Part shown: piece by piece, positions 39,754 through 47,680 of the stretch
How the letters are laid out: each line of letters opens with the position of its first letter
Numbering within the stretch: the first letter of the stretch is position 1
Origin: Desulfoscipio geothermicus DSM 3669
Lineage (GTDB): Bacteria; Bacillota; Desulfotomaculia; Desulfotomaculales; Desulfallaceae
DNA: 64,000 nucleotides
NCBI RefSeq assembly: GCF_900115975.1
Contig: NZ_FOYM01000009.1
Span: forward strand, 60,417 to 124,416
Reading direction: 5' to 3'
Position numbers and translations under genes: made by a program
The notes under the pieces: model-generated
Told to the model about the DNA's origin: nothing
Databases searched by the model: none
Seen by the model: the letters and a program-made list of their open reading frames with translations, nothing else

Positions 39754-40097
39754 GCGTTCATTCGCCTCCAAAAAAGGGGACAGGCTACTTTACATGGCAA
39801 TTTATGCTAACAAAAGGGGACAGGCTACTTTATGTGGCAATTTATGTAATTGGTGAAAATTACAGCATATTTGTAAGCAACTCCATTGGTTTGGAAGAAG
39901 CTACCCGCCACGCCTTCAAGGACCGCGTCTCTTGCATCCGCAAAAGAACAAGCCCTCAACTCTCTTCCCCCACGCCGCCGGCAATGGCACCGCCGGCACC
40001 TGCAGCGTGAGAGATCAAGCCCTTAGCTCTCTGCCGCTCCAGGCGGCACCGGGACTATCCCGGTCTCGCCCGGCCTTCAGCGCGGGAGATCAAACCC
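39754..40097. other. Gap between helicase and RAYT genes
   Basis: 344 nt with no gene. It holds the 40-bp-period family A dimer, then three degenerate 27-nt direct repeats and two short GC hairpins next to the RAYT stop (see separate entries). Confidence 0.75.
39771..39850 (+). repeat. Family A tandem dimer, 40-bp period, in helicase leader
   Basis: GGGGACAGGCTACTTTA at 39776 and 39816 with CATGGCAATTTATG spacer sequence. It abuts the ribosome site of the minus-strand helicase gene. Confidence 0.85.
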
Positions 40098-40111
40098 TTA
40101 GCTCTCTGCCT
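39945..40111 (-). repeat. Three degenerate repeats and hairpins at the RAYT 3' end
   Basis: On the minus strand GGCAGAGAGCTAAGGGTTTGA (40090-40110) contains the RAYT stop TAA. A near-identical copy lies at 40010-40034 and a more decayed one at 39945-39966. Between them are GCCGCTCCAGGCGGC and ACCGGGACTATCCCGGT, two perfect small stems typical of REP sequences. Confidence 0.65.
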
Positions 40112-40772
40112 GCCACGCCGGCTTTTTGGGTCTGCCCCGCGGCCTGACGGTTGATTCAATACCAAGCTCTGCTGCCACTTTTTGCTGCCACATCGATGAT
40201 CCGTACGGTGATTGCCGGTTTACACTGTTCCGGAGCTTCTCCTTTTCCTGCTCTGTCAGTGGCTCGTCCACGTAATCTCCCCAATTTTCCGGCATCACAA
40301 TGGGCGGGGGGTCCAGTAAATCGGATCGACCAGTTATTCTTTCGTGATATGACGACCAGGGCCATTCCTTTACCGAGCCAACCAGACCGGCCCTTACCGG
40401 ATTACCTTCGACATACCTCAGCACTGATAACAAATGATTATCTTCCTGAATGATAAAGCTTTTGTACCTGCCTTGCCATATGTGACCGCTGGTTCCGTAA
40501 TGCCGGTGATACCTGCGGACATGGCTGGTCATCAACCACTGGACCCACTTACTGAACTCATCCGTTTTAATGGGTGTCAAAACCATGTGAAAGTGATTGG
40601 GCATTAAGCAATACGCCAGAATTTTTACGGGATGCCTATCTTTGGCCTCCCTCATTAAACCAATAAAAGCTGTATAATCCTGGTCCTTGTGGAAGACTAC
40701 CTGTCTGCCATTGCCACGATTTAGCACGTGATAGATAAAACCGTCAATCATACCTCTTGCAATTCTGGGCAT
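40098..40772 (-). CDS. REP-associated tyrosine transposase (RAYT, Y1/HUH family)
   Basis: 224 residues of the TnpA_REP/Y1 family. YHVLNRGN, the metal-binding HUH motif in NHFHMVL, a tyrosine-rich helix (VRRYHRHYG) carrying the probable nucleophile, and YVEGNPVRAGLV with WPWSSYH are all intact. The C-terminus ends in an AT-hook-like RPRGRPKK. RAYTs are single-copy, domesticated relatives of IS200/IS605 transposases that bind and cut REP hairpins. ATG at 40772 is 9 nt after GGAGG. A longer open frame exists but reads through a family A repeat (KKGTGYF). No terminal inverted repeats or partner TnpB are present. The family A copy in its leader points to that repeat as its substrate. Confidence 0.92.
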   Translation of the reverse strand: MPRIARGMIDGFIYHVLNRGNGRQVVFHKDQDYTAFIGLMREAKDRHPVKILAYCLMPNHFHMVLTPIKTDEFSKWVQWLMTSHVRRYHRHYGTSGHIWQGRYKSFIIQEDNHLLSVLRYVEGNPVRAGLVGSVKEWPWSSYHERITGRSDLLDPPPIVMPENWGDYVDEPLTEQEKEKLRNSVNRQSPYGSSMWQQKVAAELGIESTVRPRGRPKKPAWQAES

Positions 40773-40783
40773 TCCCAACATCC

Positions 40784-40812
40784 TCCAGGTAAAGTAGCCT
40801 GTCCCCTTTTTG
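40784..40812 (-). repeat. Family A repeat in the RAYT leader
   Basis: On the minus strand AAAAAGGGGACAGGCTACTTTA followed by CCTGGAGG. The GGAGG ribosome site of the RAYT gene is at the end of this unit. Confidence 0.85.
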
Positions 40813-40868
40813 GTTCGGCACAGGGGGATAATATCCTGCCGGAATTTGTATTTATCTGTTACCAACCC

Positions 40869-40898
40869 TTGCCTCGTTCCATTTTCTGCTAGTATAAT
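40869..40898 (+). promoter_or_regulatory. Promoter of the second MntA/HepT pair
   Basis: TTGCCT and TATAAT 18 nt apart on the plus strand, about 27 nt before the mntA start codon. Confidence 0.6.
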
Positions 40899-40924
40899 AA
40901 GCGGGAAAGAAAGGTGTATGCGCC

Positions 40925-41335
40925 ATGCAAATAAAGCCGGGGCAGCTCGAGTTGATAAAAGATTACCTGCTGAAAAAAATATCGCCTTACCTGATTATTG
41001 TTTTCGGGTCGGCGCTTACCGGGAAAATGCTGCCCGACAGTGACATTGATATAGCTTTTTTGACGGACCGGGAGCACAATGCTTACGACATATACATGGT
41101 TGGCCAGGAACTCGCCGATATGCTTGGCAGAGATGTGGATTTAGTGGATTTGGGGAAAGCCTCAACCGTATTCCAGGCCCGGGTGCTGACCACCGGAAAG
41201 GTTATTTACTGCAGCGACGACACCAGGCGCATGTATTTTGAAATGCATACCTTGAAAAAATACGCCCGGCTAAACGAGGAACGCCGGTGCATACTGGATA
41301 AGATAACAGGGCGAGGTACGGCACATGCAAAATGA
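40925..41335 (+). CDS. mntA: MntA-type nucleotidyltransferase antitoxin
   Basis: 136 residues. FGSALTGKMLPDSDIDIAFL carries the G-S-x(10)-D-x-D nucleotidyltransferase signature. ATG follows AAAGGTG at 8 nt. It overlaps the next gene by 11 nt. Expected to AMPylate and neutralise the HepT toxin. It is only distantly similar to the copy at 18049, so the two are not a recent duplication. Confidence 0.9.
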   Translation: MQIKPGQLELIKDYLLKKISPYLIIVFGSALTGKMLPDSDIDIAFLTDREHNAYDIYMVGQELADMLGRDVDLVDLGKASTVFQARVLTTGKVIYCSDDTRRMYFEMHTLKKYARLNEERRCILDKITGRGTAHAK

Positions 41336-41729
41336 TGTGATATTGAACAAAATCGCGGTAATAAACCGCTGTATAAAAAGGGTGAATGAAGTATACGCGG
41401 GCGACCCGCAAAATTTAACTGATTTTACCAAGCAGGATTCCATTATACTTAATATCCAGCGGGCCTGCGAGGCAGCCATTGACCTGGCCATGCACGTGGT
41501 TGCGGAAAAGGACCTGGGCCTGCCCCAGAGCAGCCGGGAGGCCTTTGACCTGCTGGAGCAAAATAACCTCTTGGACAGGCCCCTGGCTGCCCGGTTAAAA
41601 GCCATGGTAGGATTTCGCAATATCGCAGTGCATGATTACCAGGCCATCAACCTTGACATAGTACGAAAAATAATTGAAGAGCATCTGGGGGATTTTACAG
41701 TTTTTGCGAACCTGCTTTTGGAAATTTAA
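41325..41729 (+). CDS. hepT: HepT-type HEPN RNase toxin
   Basis: 134 residues, HEPN/DUF86. R-x4-H-x-Y is present as RNIAVHDY near residue 101. Translated by overlap with mntA. A family A cluster begins 6 nt after the stop and can terminate the transcript. Confidence 0.9.
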   Translation: MQNDVILNKIAVINRCIKRVNEVYAGDPQNLTDFTKQDSIILNIQRACEAAIDLAMHVVAEKDLGLPQSSREAFDLLEQNNLLDRPLAARLKAMVGFRNIAVHDYQAINLDIVRKIIEEHLGDFTVFANLLLEI

Positions 41730-41734
41730 GACTG

Positions 41735-41838
41735 AAAAAGGGGACAGGCTACTTTATCTGGCATAAACTTCCACGAAAAGTAGCCTGTCCCCTTTATTTG
41801 GTTATAATTTCCATGAAAAGTAGCCTGTCCCCTTTTTA
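41735..41838. repeat. Family A cluster: one plus copy, two minus copies 40 bp apart
   Basis: GGGGACAGGCTACTTTA at 41740 (plus), then CCCC-ended minus copies at 41789 and 41829, exactly 40 bp apart. The plus copy pairs with the nearer minus copy (AAAAGTAGCCTGTCCCC) as a terminator between convergent genes. The far copy encodes the C-terminus of the DUF5693-type protein. Confidence 0.85.
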
Positions 41839-43913
41839 AAGATGCGCCAGAGGGCGATCAGCAGCAGGCCGCCGGCGATGCCCAGCCAGAGGCCGTTGAA
41901 ACTGCGCATTAGTGAAATCGCCAGGGGCGTGTGGATGTGGGCGTAGGTGTTGACCAGGGAAATCTGCCCGATGGCGCCCAGCAGGAGCAGGGGCATGTAG
42001 TTGTTGTTCCGGTACCCCAGGTAAAAGAGCAGCACCAGCAGCGGGTGGCCCAGGAAAAATTCCTTGGTGCGGGGGCGCACCCCCAGCAGGTTGTCCAGCA
42101 AAGCCCGGAACTTGAGCTCCAGCGGCGATATGGCCGCGGATTCGTTGCCCGTGCGGGAAACGTATACCAGCAGCGCCACCAGCAGTATGCCGCCGACCAC
42201 CGCGAATTTAACCAGGATGGGCTGTTCCAGGAACCGCTTCAGCTGCCGCTGCCAGCCGCCCCCGTCTTCGTCACCCCGGAAGAAGAATATTATCGACAAC
42301 AGCAGCAAGGGCACCACATGCGCCAGCTTGACCCCGGCAAACTGGTCCAGCTTGAGCATGAACCCCTTATCCGCCAGCAGGCCCACCATAAGCAGGGCCC
42401 CCACCAGCGAGTACAGAGAGGTACGCAACAGGAGAGCAACCGCCCTCCCCGGAGAAGAACCGCCCCGCTTCACGTGCAGCGCCAGTGAAAGGGTGGGAAA
42501 TATTACCACCGCCGCAAAGGCCATCAGCTTGCGCCCCGGGCTCACCTGCCCGGCGGCCAGCAGCGCCACCCACAGCAGCAGTGCCAGCAGGCCCAGGTAG
42601 GGCGCGGCCCGGCCCCAGCCCATGGTATGGGTGAGCAGCATTTCCCCGGCGATAACGCCCAGGCCCATGACAAACAACAGCCAGCGGGAAACGGCCAGGG
42701 GCGGCAGCACCGCGGCATCCCCCACTTGCAGGCCCTCGGCAGCCAGGGTGTCCCGGGTCTTTTCCGCCAGGTCAAGATTCATTTGCAACACATCGGGAAC
42801 ATTGGTTTTCATGTATGAATGGAGCAGCAGCACCCGGATATTGCGTTCCGAAGCCGCCAGGGCGAACCGGTCCACCATAGCGGGTACGCTGTAGTTCTTT
42901 TTGGCATCTTCCGCCGGGGTCAGGGTGTGCAGCCGGACCACGTTTTTATCCAGCAGCAGGCCCAGCCGGGACAGCCCGACCTGGTTGGAAAACTCTATCT
43001 GTACCACCGGCACATCCAGTTTTTGCATTTCATAAGCCAGCGGCCTGATCAAATCAGGCACGCCCGGCAGTACGGGGTCGTTGAACAATACGCCGGCCAG
43101 GTTGGGAATTTGGCTGATTTGGTCGAAAACATAATGCAGCCCCTGGTAATTGACCTGGTTCCAGGTGCGCAGCTGCACATAAGTCTTCAATCCGGCGGCT
43201 TGTACATCCTCCACGGCCCGGGCCGGGAAGCCGACTCCCATTTGCTCCAACAGCCCCCAGTCGTAGGCCGTTTCCAGAATATACACGCCGGAGCCGCGCC
43301 ATTCCCTTAAGGCGCGCACGCCGTTATCACCATCGTTATCGCTTGCCGTTGAAACCGGCGCTGCGGGGCCCGCGGTTTCGGGAATGCCGATACCGTCAGC
43401 CGCGGGGGACGGGGCCCCTTTGCCAACGGTGCCGGATCGGTCGGCCGCGCCGGGATCATTCACGTTATCGCCTGCCGCCGGGGCGATCTTGGCTGACAAC
43501 TGCCCCTTCACCCGCTCGAAAATTTGTTCATCAGTAAATACAAAGTACCAAAGGTCGTTTTGAATATCGCCCGGGTAAGCGGAACCAAAAGCCTTAATAA
43601 TATCGGGATCGCCCAGCGCCAGCAGTTCCTGGCCGGTGCGCAACGTGAACTCCCCGTTTTGCTGCGCCTCCCGCACGGTAGGCTCCTTGATTAACACGGC
43701 AGTGACGCCGCGGGCTTTATATTTTTCCAGCGCGTCCCGGGTGGTCAGGCCGTTCATCCGGGCCAGGGCGGCCACCTCGTCGTACACCACGGCCAGCGCC
43801 ACACTGCGGTGCTGCCTTTCCAGGACATACCGCTGCCAGGCCGCGTAGCCGGCGGCAACCAGGGAAACGATTATTATACCGATAAGCAGCAGCTTCCATT
43901 TTTTATCTTTCAC
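41802..43913 (-). CDS. DUF5693-type multi-pass membrane protein
   Basis: About 703 residues. One N-terminal membrane anchor (LLLIGIIIVSLVAAGYAAW), a large extracytoplasmic alpha/beta region (about 40-410, including a Pro/Ala-rich insert), then about eight membrane segments to the end. This matches the DUF5693 architecture, often found beside csaB; function unknown, possibly polymer pyruvylation or export. Start chosen at GTG 43913 behind GGAGG (11 nt); ATG 43931 overlaps that site. The last 11 residues (KKGTGYFSWKL) are translated from a family A repeat, so the native C-terminus was probably replaced. Confidence 0.75.
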   Translation of the reverse strand: MKDKKWKLLLIGIIIVSLVAAGYAAWQRYVLERQHRSVALAVVYDEVAALARMNGLTTRDALEKYKARGVTAVLIKEPTVREAQQNGEFTLRTGQELLALGDPDIIKAFGSAYPGDIQNDLWYFVFTDEQIFERVKGQLSAKIAPAAGDNVNDPGAADRSGTVGKGAPSPAADGIGIPETAGPAAPVSTASDNDGDNGVRALREWRGSGVYILETAYDWGLLEQMGVGFPARAVEDVQAAGLKTYVQLRTWNQVNYQGLHYVFDQISQIPNLAGVLFNDPVLPGVPDLIRPLAYEMQKLDVPVVQIEFSNQVGLSRLGLLLDKNVVRLHTLTPAEDAKKNYSVPAMVDRFALAASERNIRVLLLHSYMKTNVPDVLQMNLDLAEKTRDTLAAEGLQVGDAAVLPPLAVSRWLLFVMGLGVIAGEMLLTHTMGWGRAAPYLGLLALLLWVALLAAGQVSPGRKLMAFAAVVIFPTLSLALHVKRGGSSPGRAVALLLRTSLYSLVGALLMVGLLADKGFMLKLDQFAGVKLAHVVPLLLLSIIFFFRGDEDGGGWQRQLKRFLEQPILVKFAVVGGILLVALLVYVSRTGNESAAISPLELKFRALLDNLLGVRPRTKEFFLGHPLLVLLFYLGYRNNNYMPLLLLGAIGQISLVNTYAHIHTPLAISLMRSFNGLWLGIAGGLLLIALWRIFKKGTGYFSWKL

Positions 43914-43940
43914 AGCAGTTTCAACCTCCATGCGCAAACA

Positions 43941-43957
43941 TTTCAACACCCGGCACC
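43941..43957 (-). repeat. Family C repeat after the FAD oxidoreductase gene
   Basis: On the minus strand the TAG stop is followed immediately by GGTGCCGGGTGTTGAAA, which leads into the leader of the DUF5693-type gene. Confidence 0.8.
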
Positions 43958-45835
43958 CTATTCCCGTAGCATCTGTATAAAATCCTTCACCAGCATGTAC
44001 GCCGCCCCGTGGGTCAGGGGTTTTTCCGGGGCCAGGCGAGTTTGCCAGTAATCACCGTCCCGTTCAAAAAGTCCCCCGGCCTTTAGGTATTCGAAGGCTT
44101 CTTTTTTGCCGGTCTCCAAGCCCAGGTAACGTGCCAGCATATAGCAGGCGTCATACAGGGTAAAGGCGTTGGCCTCGGGGTACAGGGAGGGATGTTCTTC
44201 AACCCGGACCCCGCTTTGCCGCACCGCCCGGGCCAGCACATTGATAAACCGCCGGTCCTCGATGGGCCGGTCCAACTTGTAGTCGTTATTATACCCGCCG
44301 GCGGCCAGCCCCAGGCTGCGCACGAATTTCAGCCCGGCGTAGGCCGGGTGACCGGCCAACTTATTTTCGATATGGAAGGGTTTCAACTCCATTCCCTGTT
44401 CGTTCAAACGGCGCTGCAGTTCTTTGACCAAGGCGGCGTCGGCGGCAAGTTCGCGAAAGCTCACATCATTCTCCAGGGCCAGCGCCGCCGCCGCGCCCGC
44501 GGCCTGCCCCGCGGCCATGCCCACGGGAATGGTCCTGGCGCTGCCGTGGGCCAGCGAATCAAAGCCAGCCGCCCGGCCCACCACCAGCAGCCCGTCCACT
44601 TTTTGCGGCACCAGGCATCTAAAAGGAATGGCATACTGCTCGGGTCTCCCGATGATCACCCCCGGTATGTCGGGGCCGGACGGCTGTATATCCACGGGGT
44701 ATGAGCCAAAGGCAACGCGGTCCGGGAAATCCCGGTTCTCCAGCACGTCATCAATGGTAAGCCGGTATTCCCCGTAAATATGCCGGGACTCGCGCACGTA
44801 CAGTTCCGGGGCCACCCCGGCCGGTTGGGCGTCACCCAGGCCGGGAACGTACTTATTCAAAAACTCCACCACCCGCGGCAATTCCTGCACGGCCACTTCC
44901 CCGGCCTCTCTTCGCGAAGCCGGGTCCAGGGGATCAACCCCGAAGATCAGCAGGGCGTTCACCAGCACGCTGCCGTCATTTTGCCGGCCCATGTTCAGCC
45001 CCCGGAGCTGCAGCCTTTCGGTGGAGGGTACGTACTTGGAAGTTATCTCGCTGAAGCCCCAGGCGCTGTGCCGGTTGGCGCCGGTGCTCTTATTGTTGTC
45101 CCGGTAAGTCAGATAATAGCGGATTTTCAACCAGTCCAACAAATCGACGCGATTTAATTTAAACACCAGAGTGGTGGCCATCCGGCCGGCCTGCCGGCCA
45201 ATGTCCTCCTGGCCGGTACTGTACGGCACCCCGGCCAGGGCGGCCAAATCCGCGTCCTGGGTGGCATCGATCACCCGGGCCGCCTTGATTCGCCTTTCCT
45301 CCCCGCCCGCCGCCAGCCGGACGCCCCGAACCACCGGGCCGCCGGCGTTATCCTCCACCAGGGGAGTTATTTGGGAGGCATTCAGCAAAACAGTCAGGTT
45401 CTCCTCCCCGGCAACCAGCTTGTTGAACACCCGCACGGCATTGGTTACGTCGAAGGAGTCGCCCTTGACTTGCCGGTAAAACTCCAGGAAGATGCCCTTG
45501 TTCAAAATATCCCCGTCCGGGCCGTAATTCATGTCGATGCTGTTCAGCCAGCCCCGGGTCATCAGCCCGCCCAAAACCGGTCGGGTATCCACCAGCAGCA
45601 CGGACAGCCCGTTCCGGGCACCGGATACCGCGGCGGCTATGCCCTCGGGGTCGCCGCCCACCACCACCAAGTCATAAACTTCCCCCACCCGGTCGGGTGG
45701 GGGTAACTTGACGTCGCCTGCCCCGGAAGGGCTGAACGGGTTGTAAACGATCAGCCACGTCGCAGCAATCAGGAGCAGGGCCAAAAACAATATTCGCTTG
45801 TTGAATCTAACCAGCACTTTCCAAACATTAAACAT
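43958..45835 (-). CDS. Membrane-anchored FAD-dependent oxidoreductase
   Basis: 625 residues. An N-terminal anchor (ILFLALLLIAATWLIVY) places the enzyme outside the membrane. The FAD-binding beta-alpha-beta motif is VVVGGDPEGIAAA, with the second FAD-contact region VDTRPVLGG; VIDATQDADLAALAG and the C-terminal GRAAGFDSLAHGSAR...AAGQAAG are typical of the FAD_oxidored family (PF12831). The substrate is unknown. It lies just upstream of the DUF5693-type gene, with 45 nt between, so they are likely one operon and act in envelope or polymer metabolism. Confidence 0.85.
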   Translation of the reverse strand: MFNVWKVLVRFNKRILFLALLLIAATWLIVYNPFSPSGAGDVKLPPPDRVGEVYDLVVVGGDPEGIAAAVSGARNGLSVLLVDTRPVLGGLMTRGWLNSIDMNYGPDGDILNKGIFLEFYRQVKGDSFDVTNAVRVFNKLVAGEENLTVLLNASQITPLVEDNAGGPVVRGVRLAAGGEERRIKAARVIDATQDADLAALAGVPYSTGQEDIGRQAGRMATTLVFKLNRVDLLDWLKIRYYLTYRDNNKSTGANRHSAWGFSEITSKYVPSTERLQLRGLNMGRQNDGSVLVNALLIFGVDPLDPASRREAGEVAVQELPRVVEFLNKYVPGLGDAQPAGVAPELYVRESRHIYGEYRLTIDDVLENRDFPDRVAFGSYPVDIQPSGPDIPGVIIGRPEQYAIPFRCLVPQKVDGLLVVGRAAGFDSLAHGSARTIPVGMAAGQAAGAAAALALENDVSFRELAADAALVKELQRRLNEQGMELKPFHIENKLAGHPAYAGLKFVRSLGLAAGGYNNDYKLDRPIEDRRFINVLARAVRQSGVRVEEHPSLYPEANAFTLYDACYMLARYLGLETGKKEAFEYLKAGGLFERDGDYWQTRLAPEKPLTHGAAYMLVKDFIQMLRE

Positions 45836-45919
45836 ACCATACCCTCAAGAGACCGGAGCCGGGCCGGTGGTTATTCCACAATTAACTATTCACTAAAACC
45901 GATTAAAACTTTACAATAA

Positions 45920-46028
45920 GAAAAAGGGGACAGGCACCTTGGCCAGGCACAGGCACCTTGGTACCTTCGCGAAAAAGGGGACAGGCACCTTTTTCAAAAA
46001 ACGAAAAAGGAGCCAGTCCCCTTTTTCG
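45920..46028. repeat. Family A single copy plus hairpin
   Basis: AAAAAGGGGACAGGCACCTTGG at 45921, then a second left arm GGGGACAGGCACCTTTTTC (45976) and right arm GAAAAAGGAGCCAGTCCCC (46002-46020). The stem has the same two internal mismatches as the hairpin at 47587. It lies 30 nt after the stop of the next gene and probably terminates it. Confidence 0.8.
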
Positions 46029-46058
46029 TATATACTTTCCTTAACAATCAAAAAACCG

Positions 46059-46508
46059 CTAAAAACCACGGTACATTATAATGGTTTGCTTTTGCGCCCT
46101 GATACCCCGGCCGTCCGATCTGGGTATGGTGAACAGGTGATTGTTGGCCGCAGGCTGGCCCGCGAGCACGTTTTTCCCGGCCGTTAAATCGGGTATACCG
46201 CTGCCGGTCGGGTCCACCACCACCGCGCTGCCGGTGCGCACGATAAACTCGGTGCCGGCTTTGCCGATGAATTCCTGACCTTCAGCCAGTTTGGTCACGC
46301 TCCATTCCAGGGAGCCGCCCCCAGCCGGACCGACTTCGCTCATAAAGTCCTGCACGTATTTTTCCACAAAACTCCTGGTAACCAGCGGATCGCCCGCCGA
46401 CCCCGGGTCCCCCGCCGCCCCGGCGGCGGCCAGACCTCCATATCCGACAATACCGGCAACCATCACCAGCAAGCAAATCCAAACCAGTTTTTGCTTATTA
46501 AATTGCAT
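46059..46508 (-). CDS. Small secreted protein of unknown function
   Basis: 149 residues. Signal peptide (LVWICLLVMVAGIVGYGGLAAAGAA) followed by a soluble domain: SFVEKYVQDFMSE, then a beta-rich part with EFIGKAGTEFIVRTGSA and AGKNVLAGQPAANNHLF, and a final IRAQKQTIIMYRGF. No family is recognised. ATG at 46508 follows GGGAGG at 8 nt; the open frame upstream is not used. The family A hairpin downstream suggests a single-gene transcript. Confidence 0.75.
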   Translation of the reverse strand: MQFNKQKLVWICLLVMVAGIVGYGGLAAAGAAGDPGSAGDPLVTRSFVEKYVQDFMSEVGPAGGGSLEWSVTKLAEGQEFIGKAGTEFIVRTGSAVVVDPTGSGIPDLTAGKNVLAGQPAANNHLFTIPRSDGRGIRAQKQTIIMYRGF

Positions 46509-46799
46509 GAAGGCAACCTCCCGCACATGCTTATTCAACCTTAACATTTCGACAGCAAGGGAACATCTCCTGCAAAATATAAAGATGAAACCCACAGGTT
46601 TGAGCAGAGCAACTTCGTTCTTCTGGCGCAAACAAAAAAATTACGGCTTTGTGGATAGGTTATTAAAAAGGCTCAAAAGTCGTCTAATATATGACAGTTG
46701 AGCCACTTATGCGCGCAAAACTTCCGATTACGCCCATTAATAACCACGCCCTGATTGGTTGCCGACAAGAGAAACAGTCCCCGTAGTTGCTTCAGGAAT

Positions 46800-47135
46800 C
46801 TAAACTGAATCCGCCCAAATCATTTTACCTGTTGAACGAATTTCTGAAATAAAATAACTATTACTAGCCTTAAATTCGCCCGGTGTAAATGTATGAATTT
46901 CAAAAAAAGGCTCAATACCCTCCTTAATTATGGTTCTGTAAATTAATTGCTTATCTTTTAAGGGGTTTTGTCCAAACTCAGGAGAGATTACGGCAATATC
47001 AACGTCACTTTCCTCAACAGCAGTACCTTTTGCATAAGAACCAAAAAGGATAACAGAATCCAGCTTAATATTTTTTTTAAGAGATTGTACTAATTTTTTA
47101 ATTTCATTTATAATTTCAGATTCTTCTCTAACCAT
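46800..47135 (-). CDS. MNT-type nucleotidyltransferase (antitoxin-like)
   Basis: 111 residues. FGSYAKGTAVEESDVDIAVI shows the G-S-x(10)-D-x-D motif. ATG at 47135 has a strong AGGAGGGAG site and overlaps the upstream HEPN gene by 28 nt. Order is HEPN first and MNT second, opposite to the other three modules, so this is a different subclass. AT-rich composition. Confidence 0.85.
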   Translation of the reverse strand: MVREESEIINEIKKLVQSLKKNIKLDSVILFGSYAKGTAVEESDVDIAVISPEFGQNPLKDKQLIYRTIIKEGIEPFFEIHTFTPGEFKASNSYFISEIRSTGKMIWADSV

Positions 47136-47500
47136 TTAGCTCCCTCCTGTGTTTTAATCAGGATTTCTTGAAATACTCTTTTAGGAGTGCTTTCCAGTAT
47201 TTTTCTTCTATCCTCGGGATAACGCCCTTCAATATTAAACGGCTGAAGATCAGCCAACAAATCCTTCATTGATTCATCAAGCCGGTCAAGAATCCCCGAC
47301 TTTTTAGCAAGTAAAATTAGATTGTGACTCTTTGGAGGAACAGACTTGGTATTGTGTAGTATTAACGCTTTAAATATTTTTTCTATAGCAAGGTGACAAA
47401 AAAAGCCACATTCTAAATATCGTTTCGATTTTAAAAGAGCTTCAGCAGTTATCAAATCTTCTCTTGCTTCATCAACCCAATACCTTATAGCATCAGCCAA
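47108..47500 (-). CDS. HEPN-domain protein (toxin-like)
   Basis: 130 residues beginning at a TTG 7 nt after GGAGG. RYWVDEAREDLITAEALL and GFFCHLAIEKIFKALI mark a PF05168-type HEPN domain with KSHNLILLAKKSG. The R-x4-H-x-Y RNase motif of HepT is not visible, so it may be an inactive or differently acting HEPN. Paired with the MNT gene. Confidence 0.85.
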   Translation of the reverse strand: MADAIRYWVDEAREDLITAEALLKSKRYLECGFFCHLAIEKIFKALILHNTKSVPPKSHNLILLAKKSGILDRLDESMKDLLADLQPFNIEGRYPEDRRKILESTPKRVFQEILIKTQEGAKWLEKNLKL

Positions 47501-47586
47501 AATATCACCTCCGATTAACAATATTTTACACCAAACAAATGTATTTTGCCAACGATAAACGGTAAAAAGGTCATGAAAACCCACTC

Positions 47587-47644
47587 ATAAAAAGGGGACA
47601 GGCACCATTTTCAAAGAGCGAAAATGGAGCCAGTCCCCTTTTTA
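47587..47644. terminator. Family A hairpin after the eight-repeat SLH gene
   Basis: GGGGACAGGCACCATTTTC and GAAAATGGAGCCAGTCCCC, 19-bp stem with two mismatches, loop AAAGAGC, A- and T-runs outside. It lies about 40 nt past the SLH gene stop and upstream of the HEPN gene. Confidence 0.8.
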
Positions 47645-47680
47645 TGGTGCCTGACCTTTTGTCCAGCCCCTATTTACCGG

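Noticed and set aside
35344..41838. Regular 40-bp repeat spacing as a CRISPR array
   Set aside because: Never more than two same-strand units in a row, the intervening sequence is itself repeated, and no cas genes are nearby.
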